Of a DNA stretch of 64,000 nt, positions 25,524 to 34,459 are shown one piece after another. Each line of letters starts with the position of its first letter. The stretch's first letter is position 1. Where the stretch lies: assembly GCA_965246835.1 (NCBI GenBank), contig CBDFFQ010000001.1, positions 558,001-622,000 of the forward strand, read 5' to 3'. A program made the translations under genes and the position numbers. Below the pieces are notes generated by a model, which had not been told where the DNA came from, ran no database searches, and saw only the letters and a program-made list of their open reading frames with translations. This DNA comes from JANPPS01 sp965246835. Lineage in GTDB: Bacteria > Pseudomonadota > Alphaproteobacteria > Acetobacterales > Acetobacteraceae.

Positions 25524-27796
25524 GCGGGTGCCCGCTGGGCCTCCATCGCCAGCACCGCCGTGATATTCACGATCCCGCGGGCAGTCACGCTCGGTACCAG
25601 CACGTTCATCGGCTTGGACAATCCCATCAGCAGCGGCCCGATCTGCAAGCCGTCCGCCGCCGCCGCAAGCAGGGTGAAGCCGATATTGGCGGAGTCGAGC
25701 GTCGGCATCACCAGCAGGTTGGCGACCCCCTTCAACCGGCTATCCGGCACGGTCCGATCCCGGATGACCTCGATCAGCGCCGCATCGCCGTGCATCTCGC
25801 CATCGACCTCGAGCTCCGGATCCTGCGCGCGGATCAACGCGAGGGCGGCCCGCATCTTGCGCGCCGTGTCGGAGCGGCTGGAGCCGAAGCTGGAGTGGGA
25901 CAGCAGCGCCGCCTTGGGCACGATGCCGAAACTGCGCACCGCGTCGGCTGCGAGCGCCGTCATCTCCGCCACCTGCTCGGCCGTGGGATCGACGTTCATG
26001 TGCGTGTCGCAGATGAACAGGGCGCCGGGCTGCAGGATGAGACAGGACAGGGCATAGATCCGGGACACGCCGGGGCGCTTCGGGATGATCGGCATGGCGT
26101 AGCTCATGTGCCGCCACCAATCCCCGGTGCCGCCGACCACGGCCGCGTCCGCCAGGCCTTGATGCAGCATCATGCCGGCCGCGACCGTGCCGCGGCGGAC
26201 GATACGCCGGGCCGCGGCGTCGGGCGGGGCGCCGCGACGGCCCACGATCTGCTGATAGGCATGGACCAGCGGATCGAATACCGCACGATCCTCCGTTGGA
26301 TCCAGCACGCGGACCGACTCGTCCAGGTCGATGCGCAGTCCCATCTCCTTCACACGTTGCGCGATCACGCTGCGGCGGCCCAGCAGGATCGGTTCCGCCA
26401 GGCCGTCATCGACCACGGTCTGCACGGCCCGCAGCACGCGCTCATCCTCACCCTCGGCATAGACGATGCGCTGCAGGCTCTGCTTCGCGGCCTCGAACAC
26501 CGGGCGCATGAGCTGGCCGGAGCGGAACACGAATTTTTCCAGGTCCCGGCGATAGGCGGCGAAGTCGGCGATCGGGCGTTTCGCCACCCCGGTGCGCATG
26601 GCGGCCGCAGCGACGGCCGGGGCGATCTGCAGGATCAGCCGGGGGTCGAACGGCTTGGGGATGATATAATCCGGCCCGAACACCGGGGCGGCGCCGCCAT
26701 AGGCTGCGGCCACGACCTCGCTCGCTTCCACGCGGGCCAGCACGGCGATCGCCTCGACGCAGGCGACCTTCATCTCCTCGTTGATCTCGGTGGCGCCCAC
26801 ATCGAGCGCGCCGCGGAAGATGAACGGGAAACACAGCACGTTGTTGACCTGGTTGGGATAGTCGCTTCGCCCCGTCGCCACGATCGCGTCGGGGCGGGAG
26901 GCGCGCACGGCCTCCGGCAAGATCTCGGGGTCAGGGTTGGCGAGCGCCAGGATCAGCGGCTTGTCTGCCAGCAACGACAGCCATTCCGATTTCAGCACGC
27001 GGGGCGCCGAGAGGCCCAGGAACACGTCAGCCCCGGCCAGCACGTCCGGCAGGAGGCGGGCGTCGGTCACCTTGGCGTAGCGGGCCATGTTGGGCGCCAT
27101 GTCCGCGTCGCGCCCGGCATACACCACGCCCTTCACGTCGGTCAGCGTCACGTTCTCGACCTTCAGGCCCATCGTCACCAGCAGGTCGACGCAGGCGAGC
27201 GCAGCCGCTCCGGCCCCTGAGGTCACGAGACGGACCTCCTCCAGCACCTTGCCCTGCACCAGCAGCCCGTTGCGCACGGCGGCGGCGACGATGATGGCGG
27301 TGCCGTGCTGGTCGTCATGGAATACCGGGATGCCCATGCGGGCGCGCAACCGGCGCTCGATCTCGAAGCACTCGGGCGCCTTGATGTCTTCCAGGTTGAT
27401 GGCGCCGAAAGTGGGCTCCAGCGCTGCGACCACGCTCACGAACAGGTCGGGGTCTTCGGCATCCACCTCGATATCGAACACGTCGATGCCGGCGAATTTC
27501 TTGAACAGGACGGCCTTGCCCTCCATCACCGGCTTGCCCGCCAGCGCGCCGATATTGCCGAGGCCGAGGACCGCCGTGCCGTTGGAGATGACGGCAACGA
27601 GGTTGCCACGCGCGGTCAGGTCCCGCGCCGCTTCGGGATCGGCCACGATCGCCTCGCATGCGGCGGCGACTCCGGGCGAGTAGGCCAGGGCCAGGTCTCG
27701 CTGCGTCGCCATCCGCTTCGTCGGCTCGATCGCCAGCTTACCGGGCCGGGGCAGGCGATGGTAATCCAGCGCCGCCTTGCGGAAATCCTCGTCCAT
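25520..27796 (-). CDS. maeB: NADP-dependent malic enzyme with phosphotransacetylase-like domain
   Basis: A 758-residue MaeB-type enzyme. Residues about 1-425 are a malic enzyme: PTKRMATQRDLALAYSPGVA, HDDQHGTA, and a Rossmann region around VTSGAGAAALACVD. Residues about 430-750 are a phosphotransacetylase-like domain, usually regulatory and catalytically weak. It decarboxylates malate to pyruvate with NADPH, linking the TCA cycle to gluconeogenesis. The full length equals the long MaeB class common in alphaproteobacteria. It is coupled to the J-protein downstream. Confidence 0.92.
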   Translation of the reverse strand: MDEDFRKAALDYHRLPRPGKLAIEPTKRMATQRDLALAYSPGVAAACEAIVADPEAARDLTARGNLVAVISNGTAVLGLGNIGALAGKPVMEGKAVLFKKFAGIDVFDIEVDAEDPDLFVSVVAALEPTFGAINLEDIKAPECFEIERRLRARMGIPVFHDDQHGTAIIVAAAVRNGLLVQGKVLEEVRLVTSGAGAAALACVDLLVTMGLKVENVTLTDVKGVVYAGRDADMAPNMARYAKVTDARLLPDVLAGADVFLGLSAPRVLKSEWLSLLADKPLILALANPDPEILPEAVRASRPDAIVATGRSDYPNQVNNVLCFPFIFRGALDVGATEINEEMKVACVEAIAVLARVEASEVVAAAYGGAAPVFGPDYIIPKPFDPRLILQIAPAVAAAAMRTGVAKRPIADFAAYRRDLEKFVFRSGQLMRPVFEAAKQSLQRIVYAEGEDERVLRAVQTVVDDGLAEPILLGRRSVIAQRVKEMGLRIDLDESVRVLDPTEDRAVFDPLVHAYQQIVGRRGAPPDAAARRIVRRGTVAAGMMLHQGLADAAVVGGTGDWWRHMSYAMPIIPKRPGVSRIYALSCLILQPGALFICDTHMNVDPTAEQVAEMTALAADAVRSFGIVPKAALLSHSSFGSSRSDTARKMRAALALIRAQDPELEVDGEMHGDAALIEVIRDRTVPDSRLKGVANLLVMPTLDSANIGFTLLAAAADGLQIGPLLMGLSKPMNVLVPSVTARGIVNITAVLAMEAQRAPA

Positions 27797-27861
27797 GTTC
27801 GTTCAGCCTCCCGCCTTCGGTGCAGGATCGGGCAGAGCGGCGGGGATGGCAAATGAGCCCG

Positions 27862-28113
27862 CTATCGCAGGCTGGCCACCGTGCCCTGGCAGGTCGCGGC
27901 AAAGCCGCAGGACGGGGGGATGCCGGCTTGTGGGGCCGGCGCGACGAGCTCGGTGGCGCCGAATGGGATTTTTGCAAGCCGTTCGCCCATGTCCGTCATG
28001 ACCGGCCCGGCAGCGGCCATGATCGCGACGGCAAGCGCGCCGAACAGGACGGCGTATTCGACCGCGGCCGTCGCATGCCGATCCCGCACCAGAACCCTGA
28101 CACCTCGAGCCAT
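27862..28113 (-). CDS. Orphan Flp-type pilin subunit with cysteine-bearing tail
   Basis: An 83-residue Flp/Fap-type prepilin. A short basic leader precedes ATAAVEY and a single hydrophobic helix (about 16-38), with the hallmark Glu19-Tyr20. The residue before the expected cleavage is Ala rather than the usual Gly. After the normal pilin end (about residue 52) there is a tail with Cys69 and Cys75 in a Pro-rich setting, which is longer than in classic Flp. ATG 28113 has a GGAGGG ribosome site. No tad/cpa assembly genes are in the window. Confidence 0.7.
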   Translation of the reverse strand: MARGVRVLVRDRHATAAVEYAVLFGALAVAIMAAAGPVMTDMGERLAKIPFGATELVAPAPQAGIPPSCGFAATCQGTVASLR

Positions 28114-28179
28114 TTTGCGCCCTCCGTTTCGGCCGGGCGATCCATCTCGCCGCCGACAAACCAAGGATGGCGCGACAAG

Positions 28180-28195
28180 GTTAACGAGCCGTTAC
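28180..28195 (-). promoter_or_regulatory. CtrA-box-like site upstream of the Flp pilin
   Basis: Read on the minus strand the sequence is GTAA-N7-TTAAC, one mismatch from the alphaproteobacterial CtrA consensus TTAA-N7-TTAAC. It ends 67 bases before the pilin ATG. Pilin genes are known CtrA targets in Caulobacter. Prediction by eye only. Confidence 0.35.
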
Positions 28196-28292
28196 GGATG
28201 GTGCAGAAAGCGACCGGGCACGACAAATTCTTTGCAGAACGGCGGCGCCCCGCCTACGTGCGCATCATCCCATCCTGGATTTTGCCGAAAAA

Positions 28293-28375
28293 TGCGGTCG
28301 AGAAGACTCGAACTTCCACAGGGTTTCCCCCACAAGCACCTCAAGCTTGCGCGTCTACCATTTCGCCACGACCGC
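28293..28375 (-). tRNA. tRNA-Leu (anticodon GAG)
   Basis: A class II tRNA of 83 bases. The acceptor arms GCGGTCG and CGACCGC pair perfectly. The anticodon stem CAAGC/GCTTG encloses the loop TTGAGGT, giving anticodon GAG for CUC codons. A long variable arm (TGTGGGGG..CCCTGTG region) and a T-loop GTTCGAGTC are present. The 3' CCA is not encoded; a short T-run follows directly. It reads CTC, a frequent Leu codon in this GC-rich genome. Confidence 0.92.
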
Positions 28376-28392
28376 ATCGTGTCCGAGCGGCG

Positions 28393-28421
28393 GCTATAGC
28401 CGATGCCGTCCGCCGCTTCAA
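28393..28421 (-). promoter_or_regulatory. Candidate promoter for tRNA-Leu, overlapping the lipB start
   Basis: On the minus strand, TTGAAG (28421-28416), 17 bases, then TATAGC (28398-28393), about 17 bases before the tRNA 5' end. It covers the first codons of the divergent lipB gene, so the two may interfere. Confidence 0.5.
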
Positions 28422-29068
28422 CCGCGCTCGCGTGGGATGTGACGGAGGGGCTGCTGCCCTACCCGGCAGCGCTCGACGCCATGCAGGCCCGCGCCCACGC
28501 GATCCGCGCCGGCACCGCCTGCGAACAGATCTGGCTGGTCGAACACCCGCCGCTCTACACGGCCGGCACGTCCGCGCGCGCACAGGACCTCGCGGACCCA
28601 CACCGCTTCCCGACCTATGACGCCGGGCGCGGCGGGCAATGGACGTATCACGGGCCGGGGCAGCGCACCGCCTATGTCATGCTCGACCTCACGCGCCCGC
28701 ACGGGCCCATTCGTCCGCGAGACGTGCGCAGCTTCGTGCATGGGCTGGAGGAGTGGCTGATCCAAACGCTCGACCGGTTGAATGTCCGGGGCGAGCGGCG
28801 GGAAGGCCGGGTCGGCATCTGGGTCACGGACCCCGCGCGCGGCACCGAGGCCAAGATCGCCGCCATCGGCGTGCGCGTCACGCGCTGGGTGAGCTGGCAC
28901 GGTGTGGCGCTCAACGTGCATCCGACGCTCGAGCATTTCGCCGGGATCGTGCCCTGCGGCATCGCGGAGCACGGGGTCACCAGCCTGCACGAGCTCGGCC
29001 TGCCGGTGACGATGGAGGATGGGGACGTGGCGCTGCGGCAGGCCTGGGACGCGCTTATGGCCGGGTAA
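28403..29068 (+). CDS. lipB: Octanoyl-[acyl carrier protein]:protein octanoyltransferase
   Basis: A 221-residue LipB that moves octanoyl groups from ACP to lipoyl domains, the first step of de novo lipoylation before LipA. Motifs include GGQWTYHGPGQ (77-87), the catalytic Lys151 (EAKIAAIG) and Cys185 (GIVPCGI), and WHGVALNV. The ATG at 28403 is only 27 bp from the divergent tRNA-Leu, so its mRNA leader must start within or opposite the tRNA gene unless a later start is used. It is convergent with the ATP12 gene, overlapping by 14 bp. Confidence 0.92.
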   Translation: MPSAASTALAWDVTEGLLPYPAALDAMQARAHAIRAGTACEQIWLVEHPPLYTAGTSARAQDLADPHRFPTYDAGRGGQWTYHGPGQRTAYVMLDLTRPHGPIRPRDVRSFVHGLEEWLIQTLDRLNVRGERREGRVGIWVTDPARGTEAKIAAIGVRVTRWVSWHGVALNVHPTLEHFAGIVPCGIAEHGVTSLHELGLPVTMEDGDVALRQAWDALMAG

Positions 29069-29771
29069 GCTCGATCAGCCGCGCCGCCAGCATGATGTCG
29101 GACCGCACATGGGCGCGCCGTGCCACCGCGGCCGCGTCCTCGCCCCATTTCTCGGCCTGGAATGTTTCATCCAGGATCGACAGGGCGAACGCCTCCTCGG
29201 CTTCCAGGGCGCGCTCCGCCAAGGCGAGCCCCAGCACGGCGCTGCCGAGGGCCGGGACGGCGATACCGAGGGCGGCGAGCACCAGCGGGCTTTGCCGGGC
29301 ATACATGGCGTGGATGCGGGCCAGCGCTTCGGCATCCTGGGCGCGATGGCCGATCCCCTCGGTCGGGTCCAGCCGGGCACCGTGCGTGCGCTCCAGCCAA
29401 TCCAGCCAGGGCTGCCACGCCTTCGCCTGCCGCGCCGCGAGCTCGATCGGATGGTCGGCGCGGTAGCACAGCAGGTCGGTCTCGCCATACCCGGCGAGGG
29501 CCTGGGCAACGGGCGCAGGGTCGGGCGCGATGCGGTCCTGCGCGGTGCCGGCGAGGCGGGTGAGCGGCACGTCCTCCATGCTCAGCGTCCCGCCCTTGGC
29601 GCCGCCCGCCGCCTGCCACTCGGCCGCCACCGCGTGCGCCAGGGCCGGCACGTCCAGCAGCAGCGGCGCGCCACCGGCCCGGCCGGGGATCCGCAGGGGC
29701 TTGCCGTCCAGCAGCACCGCGAAGCCCTGCCCCTCCGCCGCCACCTCGGCCATGTCCCAGAAACGCCGCAT
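29055..29771 (-). CDS. ATP12-family F1-ATPase assembly chaperone
   Basis: A 238-residue ATP12 chaperone, which in mitochondria and alphaproteobacteria protects the alpha subunit during F1 assembly. The N-terminal FAVLLDGKPLRIPGR pattern, the central TDLLCYRADHP and the C-terminal acidic/aliphatic region with WGEDAAAVARR match the family. It follows the AsmA-like gene by 8 bp, ending the rarA-rluC-asmA-atp12 group. It supports the alphaproteobacterial assignment. Confidence 0.88.
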   Translation of the reverse strand: MRRFWDMAEVAAEGQGFAVLLDGKPLRIPGRAGGAPLLLDVPALAHAVAAEWQAAGGAKGGTLSMEDVPLTRLAGTAQDRIAPDPAPVAQALAGYGETDLLCYRADHPIELAARQAKAWQPWLDWLERTHGARLDPTEGIGHRAQDAEALARIHAMYARQSPLVLAALGIAVPALGSAVLGLALAERALEAEEAFALSILDETFQAEKWGEDAAAVARRAHVRSDIMLAARLIELTRP

Positions 29772-29779
29772 CGGAAATC

Positions 29780-32116
29780 CTATCGCAAGAAGCTACGCAG
29801 CAGGTCCGCCGGCTTGGGCGCGCGGACGGGCTCCGGCGCGCCAGGGGCAGGACCGGGCCGGCCGTCACGGGCGCGGGTGAGGGCGGGGCCGCAGAGATCG
29901 GGGCCTTGCGGGCCCAGGGCGCCGACCGTCACGCTGAACCGGCCCGACCCGGCGGCCGGCTCCACGGCCAGCTTGGGCGCGGCGAAACTGCCGCCGACAT
30001 GCATGGGCACCACGATCCCGGTGCCGCCCAACCGCACCGTGGGATGCAGATGCAGGTCCACCGTCTCCGCCCCCAGATCGGCCCGGCCCTCCCCCTCCAT
30101 CAACAGCCGCGTGGTGTCCAGCACCAGGGTCGAAATCATGGCGACCCCCGCGACGGCGTCGGTGCGGAGCGCCAGGCAGCGCACCTTGCTGCGGCCGCCG
30201 GTGTCCACCGGCAGGTTGGCGCCACGCACGAAGCCAGCCAGCCACCGATTATCGACCTCGCCGTCCACCATCGCCGCGCCGACATGCCCCGTCAGCGACC
30301 CGGCCAGCGCCCGCACGCTCCGCCCGGCCGCGGTCAGCGCGACATCGAGGTCGATCGAGCCCCCGCTGCCCTCCGGCGCGCCCCACGCCGCCAGCACCGG
30401 GCCGGCCGCCAAGCCCGGCGCCTTCAGCACAAGCGCCACTTGCGGCGGCGTGGCCTGCGCATCGACCGTGAGCTGCCCCAGCATCGGGGCCGTGGCGCCC
30501 GGGGCCACCATCTGGAGCGGATTGAGCCGCAACCGGCCCTCCGTCACCACGACCCGCGCCTCCGCCGCCCGGAAGGACTGCCCCCGCCACACCGCCTCGC
30601 CGATCGTGAGCCGCAGATCGGCAGCGCCGTGGCGCAGCAGGTCGAACGGAAGCGGCGTGTCCGGCAACACGCGGGCCGGTCCCGGGGTCGCCGGGGGTCC
30701 GGCGGGCGACGGACCAGGCGGGACCGGAGCAGGCGCCGGACCCGCAACAGGCCGCAAAGCATCGAGGTCCAGGCGCCGCGACACCAGCGATCCCTTGATG
30801 GACGGCGCCAGCCCGGCCGTCAGCACCAAGTCACCCGCCACATCGCCCTGCGCGCTCGTGAACCGTAAGCCTCGGACCGCCAGGCCGTTGGACGCCGGGG
30901 TCAGGCGCATGGTCGCGCTGGCGTCCCGCACCGCCGGCAGCGTCAGGCCCGCCATCGCTCCCATGCGCGCGAGGTCGGGCATCGCGGCCGTCAGCGTGAT
31001 CTCCGTCCCGTCCCCGGCACGGTCCACCTGGCCCTGCGCCGAGAGGGTCGCCCCCGCCGCGGCGATCGTCAGCTCGACATGAAGGGCGCCGCCGGCCAGC
31101 CAGGACGCCAGGGTGCCCGCCCGGCCCGCGACGGCGACGGCCTCGGCACCGAACATCGCCTCGGCCGAACCCTGGAGCGGCGCCGCCGGGCTATCGGCCT
31201 GCAGGGTCAGGGTGGTCAGCCGGAGGCCGCCCGCAACGGTCGCGAGATCGGCGCCACCGGTCCGGATCAGCACGGACTCCAGCCCCGACGGTCCGAGCCG
31301 CAGCACCGCCAGCACATCCTGCACCGGCGGCAAGGGCCGGCCGGCCAGAGCGGACAAGGCGGCGAGGTCCTTGACGGCGGCCTGCACCTCCAACGCGGCG
31401 GGCGGGCCCTTGAGCGTCGCGGTGAGACCGGGGCCGGTGACGGTGAGGTCCAGCGGCCCCGATCCGGCCGGCGCCGCTGCCTGGCCCTGCATGGATAGCG
31501 GGACGCCGTTCACCGACACGGCGCCCCGGACCTGCGCCGGCGCACCGTCGGCCGGGGGCGTCACCGTCATGTCGGGCACCGCCACCTGCAACGCCTGGCC
31601 ACCGCCCTGCCAGGCGACCAGCCCTTCGACGATCCGGACGGCGCCGATATCGACCTGCATACGGCGGCGCGGTGCCGAGGGGGCGGGCGCCGAAGCCGGT
31701 GCAGGGCCAGGCGGCGACAGCAGCCAATTCACCTGGCCGGCCGCATTCCGTTCGAGGCGGATGTCCGGTCTCTCGAGGAGGATGCGCCGGATTTCCACCC
31801 GCCCAGACAGCAGCGGCAGCAGGGCCACCTCGGCCTCGATCGCGCCGACATGGGCGAAATCGGGCCGGGAGAAGCCGGGGGGGTTGGCGAGGCTGACATC
31901 CCGCACCCGGAGCGTCGGCGCCCATGACCAGGCCAGGCCGACCGGCCCGGCGATCGCCAGCTCACGGCCGGTTTGGCGGCGCACCGCCTCGATTGCTTGG
32001 GCCTTGAGCGCGTCCCCGTCGAGCCACCAGGCCGCCGCCCCGGCCACCAGGACCGGCACGCCGATCAAGACGGCCAGCAGGATGACGAGCGCCCGCCTCA
32101 TCGGCGCCCGCCTCAT
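29780..32116 (-). CDS. AsmA-family protein
   Basis: A 778-residue envelope protein with one N-terminal membrane helix (about 7-30) followed by a long, beta-rich, Ala/Gly/Leu-rich periplasmic part. The N-terminal AsmA pattern (LDGDALKAQAIEAVRRQTGREL, LSG region) and the C-terminal AsmA_2-like region (about 560-720) are seen. Members belong to the TamB/AsmA bridge-like group thought to move phospholipids between membranes or affect outer-membrane assembly. Its ATG overlaps the rluC stop. In many alphaproteobacteria a HAD hydrolase occupies this place, so its insertion here may be lineage-specific. Confidence 0.75.
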   Translation of the reverse strand: MRRAPMRRALVILLAVLIGVPVLVAGAAAWWLDGDALKAQAIEAVRRQTGRELAIAGPVGLAWSWAPTLRVRDVSLANPPGFSRPDFAHVGAIEAEVALLPLLSGRVEIRRILLERPDIRLERNAAGQVNWLLSPPGPAPASAPAPSAPRRRMQVDIGAVRIVEGLVAWQGGGQALQVAVPDMTVTPPADGAPAQVRGAVSVNGVPLSMQGQAAAPAGSGPLDLTVTGPGLTATLKGPPAALEVQAAVKDLAALSALAGRPLPPVQDVLAVLRLGPSGLESVLIRTGGADLATVAGGLRLTTLTLQADSPAAPLQGSAEAMFGAEAVAVAGRAGTLASWLAGGALHVELTIAAAGATLSAQGQVDRAGDGTEITLTAAMPDLARMGAMAGLTLPAVRDASATMRLTPASNGLAVRGLRFTSAQGDVAGDLVLTAGLAPSIKGSLVSRRLDLDALRPVAGPAPAPVPPGPSPAGPPATPGPARVLPDTPLPFDLLRHGAADLRLTIGEAVWRGQSFRAAEARVVVTEGRLRLNPLQMVAPGATAPMLGQLTVDAQATPPQVALVLKAPGLAAGPVLAAWGAPEGSGGSIDLDVALTAAGRSVRALAGSLTGHVGAAMVDGEVDNRWLAGFVRGANLPVDTGGRSKVRCLALRTDAVAGVAMISTLVLDTTRLLMEGEGRADLGAETVDLHLHPTVRLGGTGIVVPMHVGGSFAAPKLAVEPAAGSGRFSVTVGALGPQGPDLCGPALTRARDGRPGPAPGAPEPVRAPKPADLLRSFLR

Positions 32117-33117
32117 CGACGCACGGGCGCCGCGGCCGGCCGCGACTCGAAACCGAGCGTCCTGAACGTGTCGCGCATATGCGGCGGCAGCTCCGCCTCC
32201 ACCCGCACCGTCCCGCCGGCGGGATGCGGCAATTCGAGCGCACGGGCATGCAGATGCAGCTTATCGCTCAGCCCCTCCACCAACGCGCTCCCGGCGCCGT
32301 TCTGGTCGGGCTCGTGGTATTTCTCGTCGCCCACGATCGGCGCGCCGAGCGACACGCAATGCACCCGTAGTTGATGCGTGCGGCCCGTGACCGGGGATAG
32401 CTCGAGCCAGGCGAGCTTCTGCCCGGCGTGATCCAGCGTCAGGTAGTCGGTCACCGCCCGCTGCCCCTCCTTGTCGTCCCGCGCGGCCGGCACGCTGCGT
32501 TCGCCGCGGGGGCCGGTGTAGCGCAGGAGCGGCAAGTCGATCCGGCCTTCGACCGGGACGGGGCGGCCGGCGACCACGGCCCAGTAGGTCTTGCGCACGT
32601 CCCGCCCCCGGAACGCCGCCGCCAGCTTCGCCGCATTGCCCGGGGAGCGCGCCAGCACCAGGCAGCCGCTCGTGTCCCGATCGAGGCGATGCACCAGGCG
32701 CGGGCGATGCACGCTGCCCATGCGCAAGCCGTCCAGGAGGCCGTCGAGGTGGCGCACGATGCCGGGGCCGCCCTGGACGGCGAGGCCGTGCGGCTTGTCC
32801 AGCACGATCACGTGCTCGTCCACATACAGCACCATCGCCTCGAGCTCGCGCTGGATGACGGGGCTGAACACTGCGACTTCCGGTTTCGGGCGGGGGGCGG
32901 CGCCGGTGGGCAGCGGGGGGATGCGGACGGACTGACCGGGCTCGAGCCGGGTCGCGGCTTCCACGCGCTTGCCCTCCACGCGGATCTGTCCGGTGCGGCA
33001 CAGCTTCTGGATCGCACCCTGCGTCACGTCGGGGAAGTGGCGGCGGAACCAGCGGTCGAGCCGGATATCGGCCTCGTCCGGCGTCACGGCGCGGAGCGCG
33101 ACCTGGGGGGATTTCAT
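32113..33117 (-). CDS. RluC/RluD-family 23S rRNA pseudouridine synthase
   Basis: A 334-residue RluA-superfamily enzyme. An S4 RNA-binding domain occupies about 18-65. The catalytic HRLDRDTSG motif is at 143-151 with nucleophile Asp146, and GRTHQLRVH follows later. It likely makes pseudouridines 955/2504/2580 of 23S rRNA if RluC, though RluD cannot be excluded. It overlaps rarA upstream and the AsmA gene downstream by 4 bp each (ATGA type), indicating coupled translation. Confidence 0.88.
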   Translation of the reverse strand: MKSPQVALRAVTPDEADIRLDRWFRRHFPDVTQGAIQKLCRTGQIRVEGKRVEAATRLEPGQSVRIPPLPTGAAPRPKPEVAVFSPVIQRELEAMVLYVDEHVIVLDKPHGLAVQGGPGIVRHLDGLLDGLRMGSVHRPRLVHRLDRDTSGCLVLARSPGNAAKLAAAFRGRDVRKTYWAVVAGRPVPVEGRIDLPLLRYTGPRGERSVPAARDDKEGQRAVTDYLTLDHAGQKLAWLELSPVTGRTHQLRVHCVSLGAPIVGDEKYHEPDQNGAGSALVEGLSDKLHLHARALELPHPAGGTVRVEAELPPHMRDTFRTLGFESRPAAAPVRR

Positions 33118-34409
33118 GCCGGTGTTCCCGCGCGGAGGGCGGACCAGTGCGCCAGGCGGCGGCCGATCTCGCGCTCGAAGCCACGGTCGCGGGGCTGGTA
33201 GAATGCTTGCCGCTCCATCCCGTCCGGAAAGTAATTCTGGCCGGAAAAAGCGTCCTCGGTATCGTGGTCGTAGGCATAGCCGTCGCCGTAGCCGAGTTGT
33301 TTCATGAGTTTGGTCGGTGCATTCAAGATGTGGGCGGGGGGCGTGAGGCTGCCGGTCTGGCGCGCGGCGGCCATGGCGCCCTTGAAGGCGGCATAGACGG
33401 CGTTTGATTTGGGCGCGGTGCCCAGATACACGATGGCCTCCGCGATCGCGAGCTCGCCTTCCGGGGAGCCCAGCCGCTCATACGCCTCCCACGCCGCGAC
33501 GGCTTTCGGGAGCGCCTGCGGGTCGGCCAGGCCGATATCCTCGGAGGCGAACCGCACCAGGCGGCGGGCGATGTAGCGCGCGTCCTCGCCCCCGGTGATC
33601 ATGCGGGCGAACCAATATAGCGCCGCATCCGGGTCGGAGCCGCGCAGCGACTTATGCAGGGCGGAGATGAGGTTGAAATGCTCGTCCCGGTCCTTGTCAT
33701 ACAGCGCGGCCCGGCGCCCGATGATCTCGGCGAGGCCGGTGGCGTCGAGCGCCGGGCCAGGCTTCAGGGTGAGCACCTGCTCCGCCATGTTCAGCAGATA
33801 CCGTCCATCGCCATCCGCCATCGCCAGCATCGCCTGCCGTGCGTCGGGCAGCAGGGGCAGCTTGCGGCCGGATTCCTGTTCCGCCCGGGTCAGCAGCAGG
33901 GAAAGCGCCTTATCGTCCAGGCGCCGCAGCACCAGCACCTGACAGCGGGACAGCAAAGCGCCATTCAGGGCGAAGGAGGGGTTTTCGGTCGTGGCGCCGA
34001 CCAGCACGACGGTGCCGTCCTCGACCACGGGTAGAAATCCGTCCTGCTGGGCGCGGTTGAAGCGGTGCACCTCGTCCACGAATAGCAGCGTGCGCTGGCC
34101 GGTCTGGCGGCGCCGGGCGGCCTCGTCGAAGGTGCGGCGGAGGTCGGCAACACCGGAGAACACGGCCGACATGCTGGCGAAATGCAGCCCGGCGGCCTCT
34201 GCCAGCAAGCGCGCGATGGTCGTCTTGCCCACGCCGGGTGGGCCCCACAGGACCAGGGACGCCAGTGCGCCCCGTTCGAGCATGCGGGTCAGCGTGCCGT
34301 CCGTCCCGATCAGATGCCCCTGCCCGGCCACGTCCGCCAGGGCACGCGGGCGGAGCCGCTCTGCCAGCGGGCCGTCCGGGATGGTGGGCGGAAACAGATC
34401 GTTGGGCAT
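33114..34409 (-). CDS. rarA: Replication-associated recombination protein A (MgsA/WRNIP1 family AAA ATPase)
   Basis: A 431-residue clamp-loader-like AAA+ ATPase acting at stalled replication forks. Walker A GPPGVGKT is at 56-63, Walker B FVDEVHRF at 110-117, followed by VGATTENPSF (sensor 1) and a C-terminal tetramerisation region with KSNAVYAAF and YPHD-like YAYDHDTED motifs. It follows rplQ by 50 bp across a hairpin, starting the rarA-rluC-asmA-atp12 group. Confidence 0.93.
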   Translation of the reverse strand: MPNDLFPPTIPDGPLAERLRPRALADVAGQGHLIGTDGTLTRMLERGALASLVLWGPPGVGKTTIARLLAEAAGLHFASMSAVFSGVADLRRTFDEAARRRQTGQRTLLFVDEVHRFNRAQQDGFLPVVEDGTVVLVGATTENPSFALNGALLSRCQVLVLRRLDDKALSLLLTRAEQESGRKLPLLPDARQAMLAMADGDGRYLLNMAEQVLTLKPGPALDATGLAEIIGRRAALYDKDRDEHFNLISALHKSLRGSDPDAALYWFARMITGGEDARYIARRLVRFASEDIGLADPQALPKAVAAWEAYERLGSPEGELAIAEAIVYLGTAPKSNAVYAAFKGAMAAARQTGSLTPPAHILNAPTKLMKQLGYGDGYAYDHDTEDAFSGQNYFPDGMERQAFYQPRDRGFEREIGRRLAHWSALRAGTPA

Positions 34410-34430
34410 GTCAGCCAGATGGGTGGCTTG

Positions 34431-34451
34431 CCCGGCCTGGAGAAGGCCGGG
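34431..34451 (-). terminator. Hairpin between rplQ and rarA
   Basis: CCCGGCCT and AGGCCGGG form a perfect 8-bp stem with a 5-base loop, 9 bases beyond the rplQ stop. No T-run follows, so it may be a partial terminator or an mRNA-stabilising end for the alpha operon. Confidence 0.5.
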
Positions 34452-34459
34452 TCAGCGCA

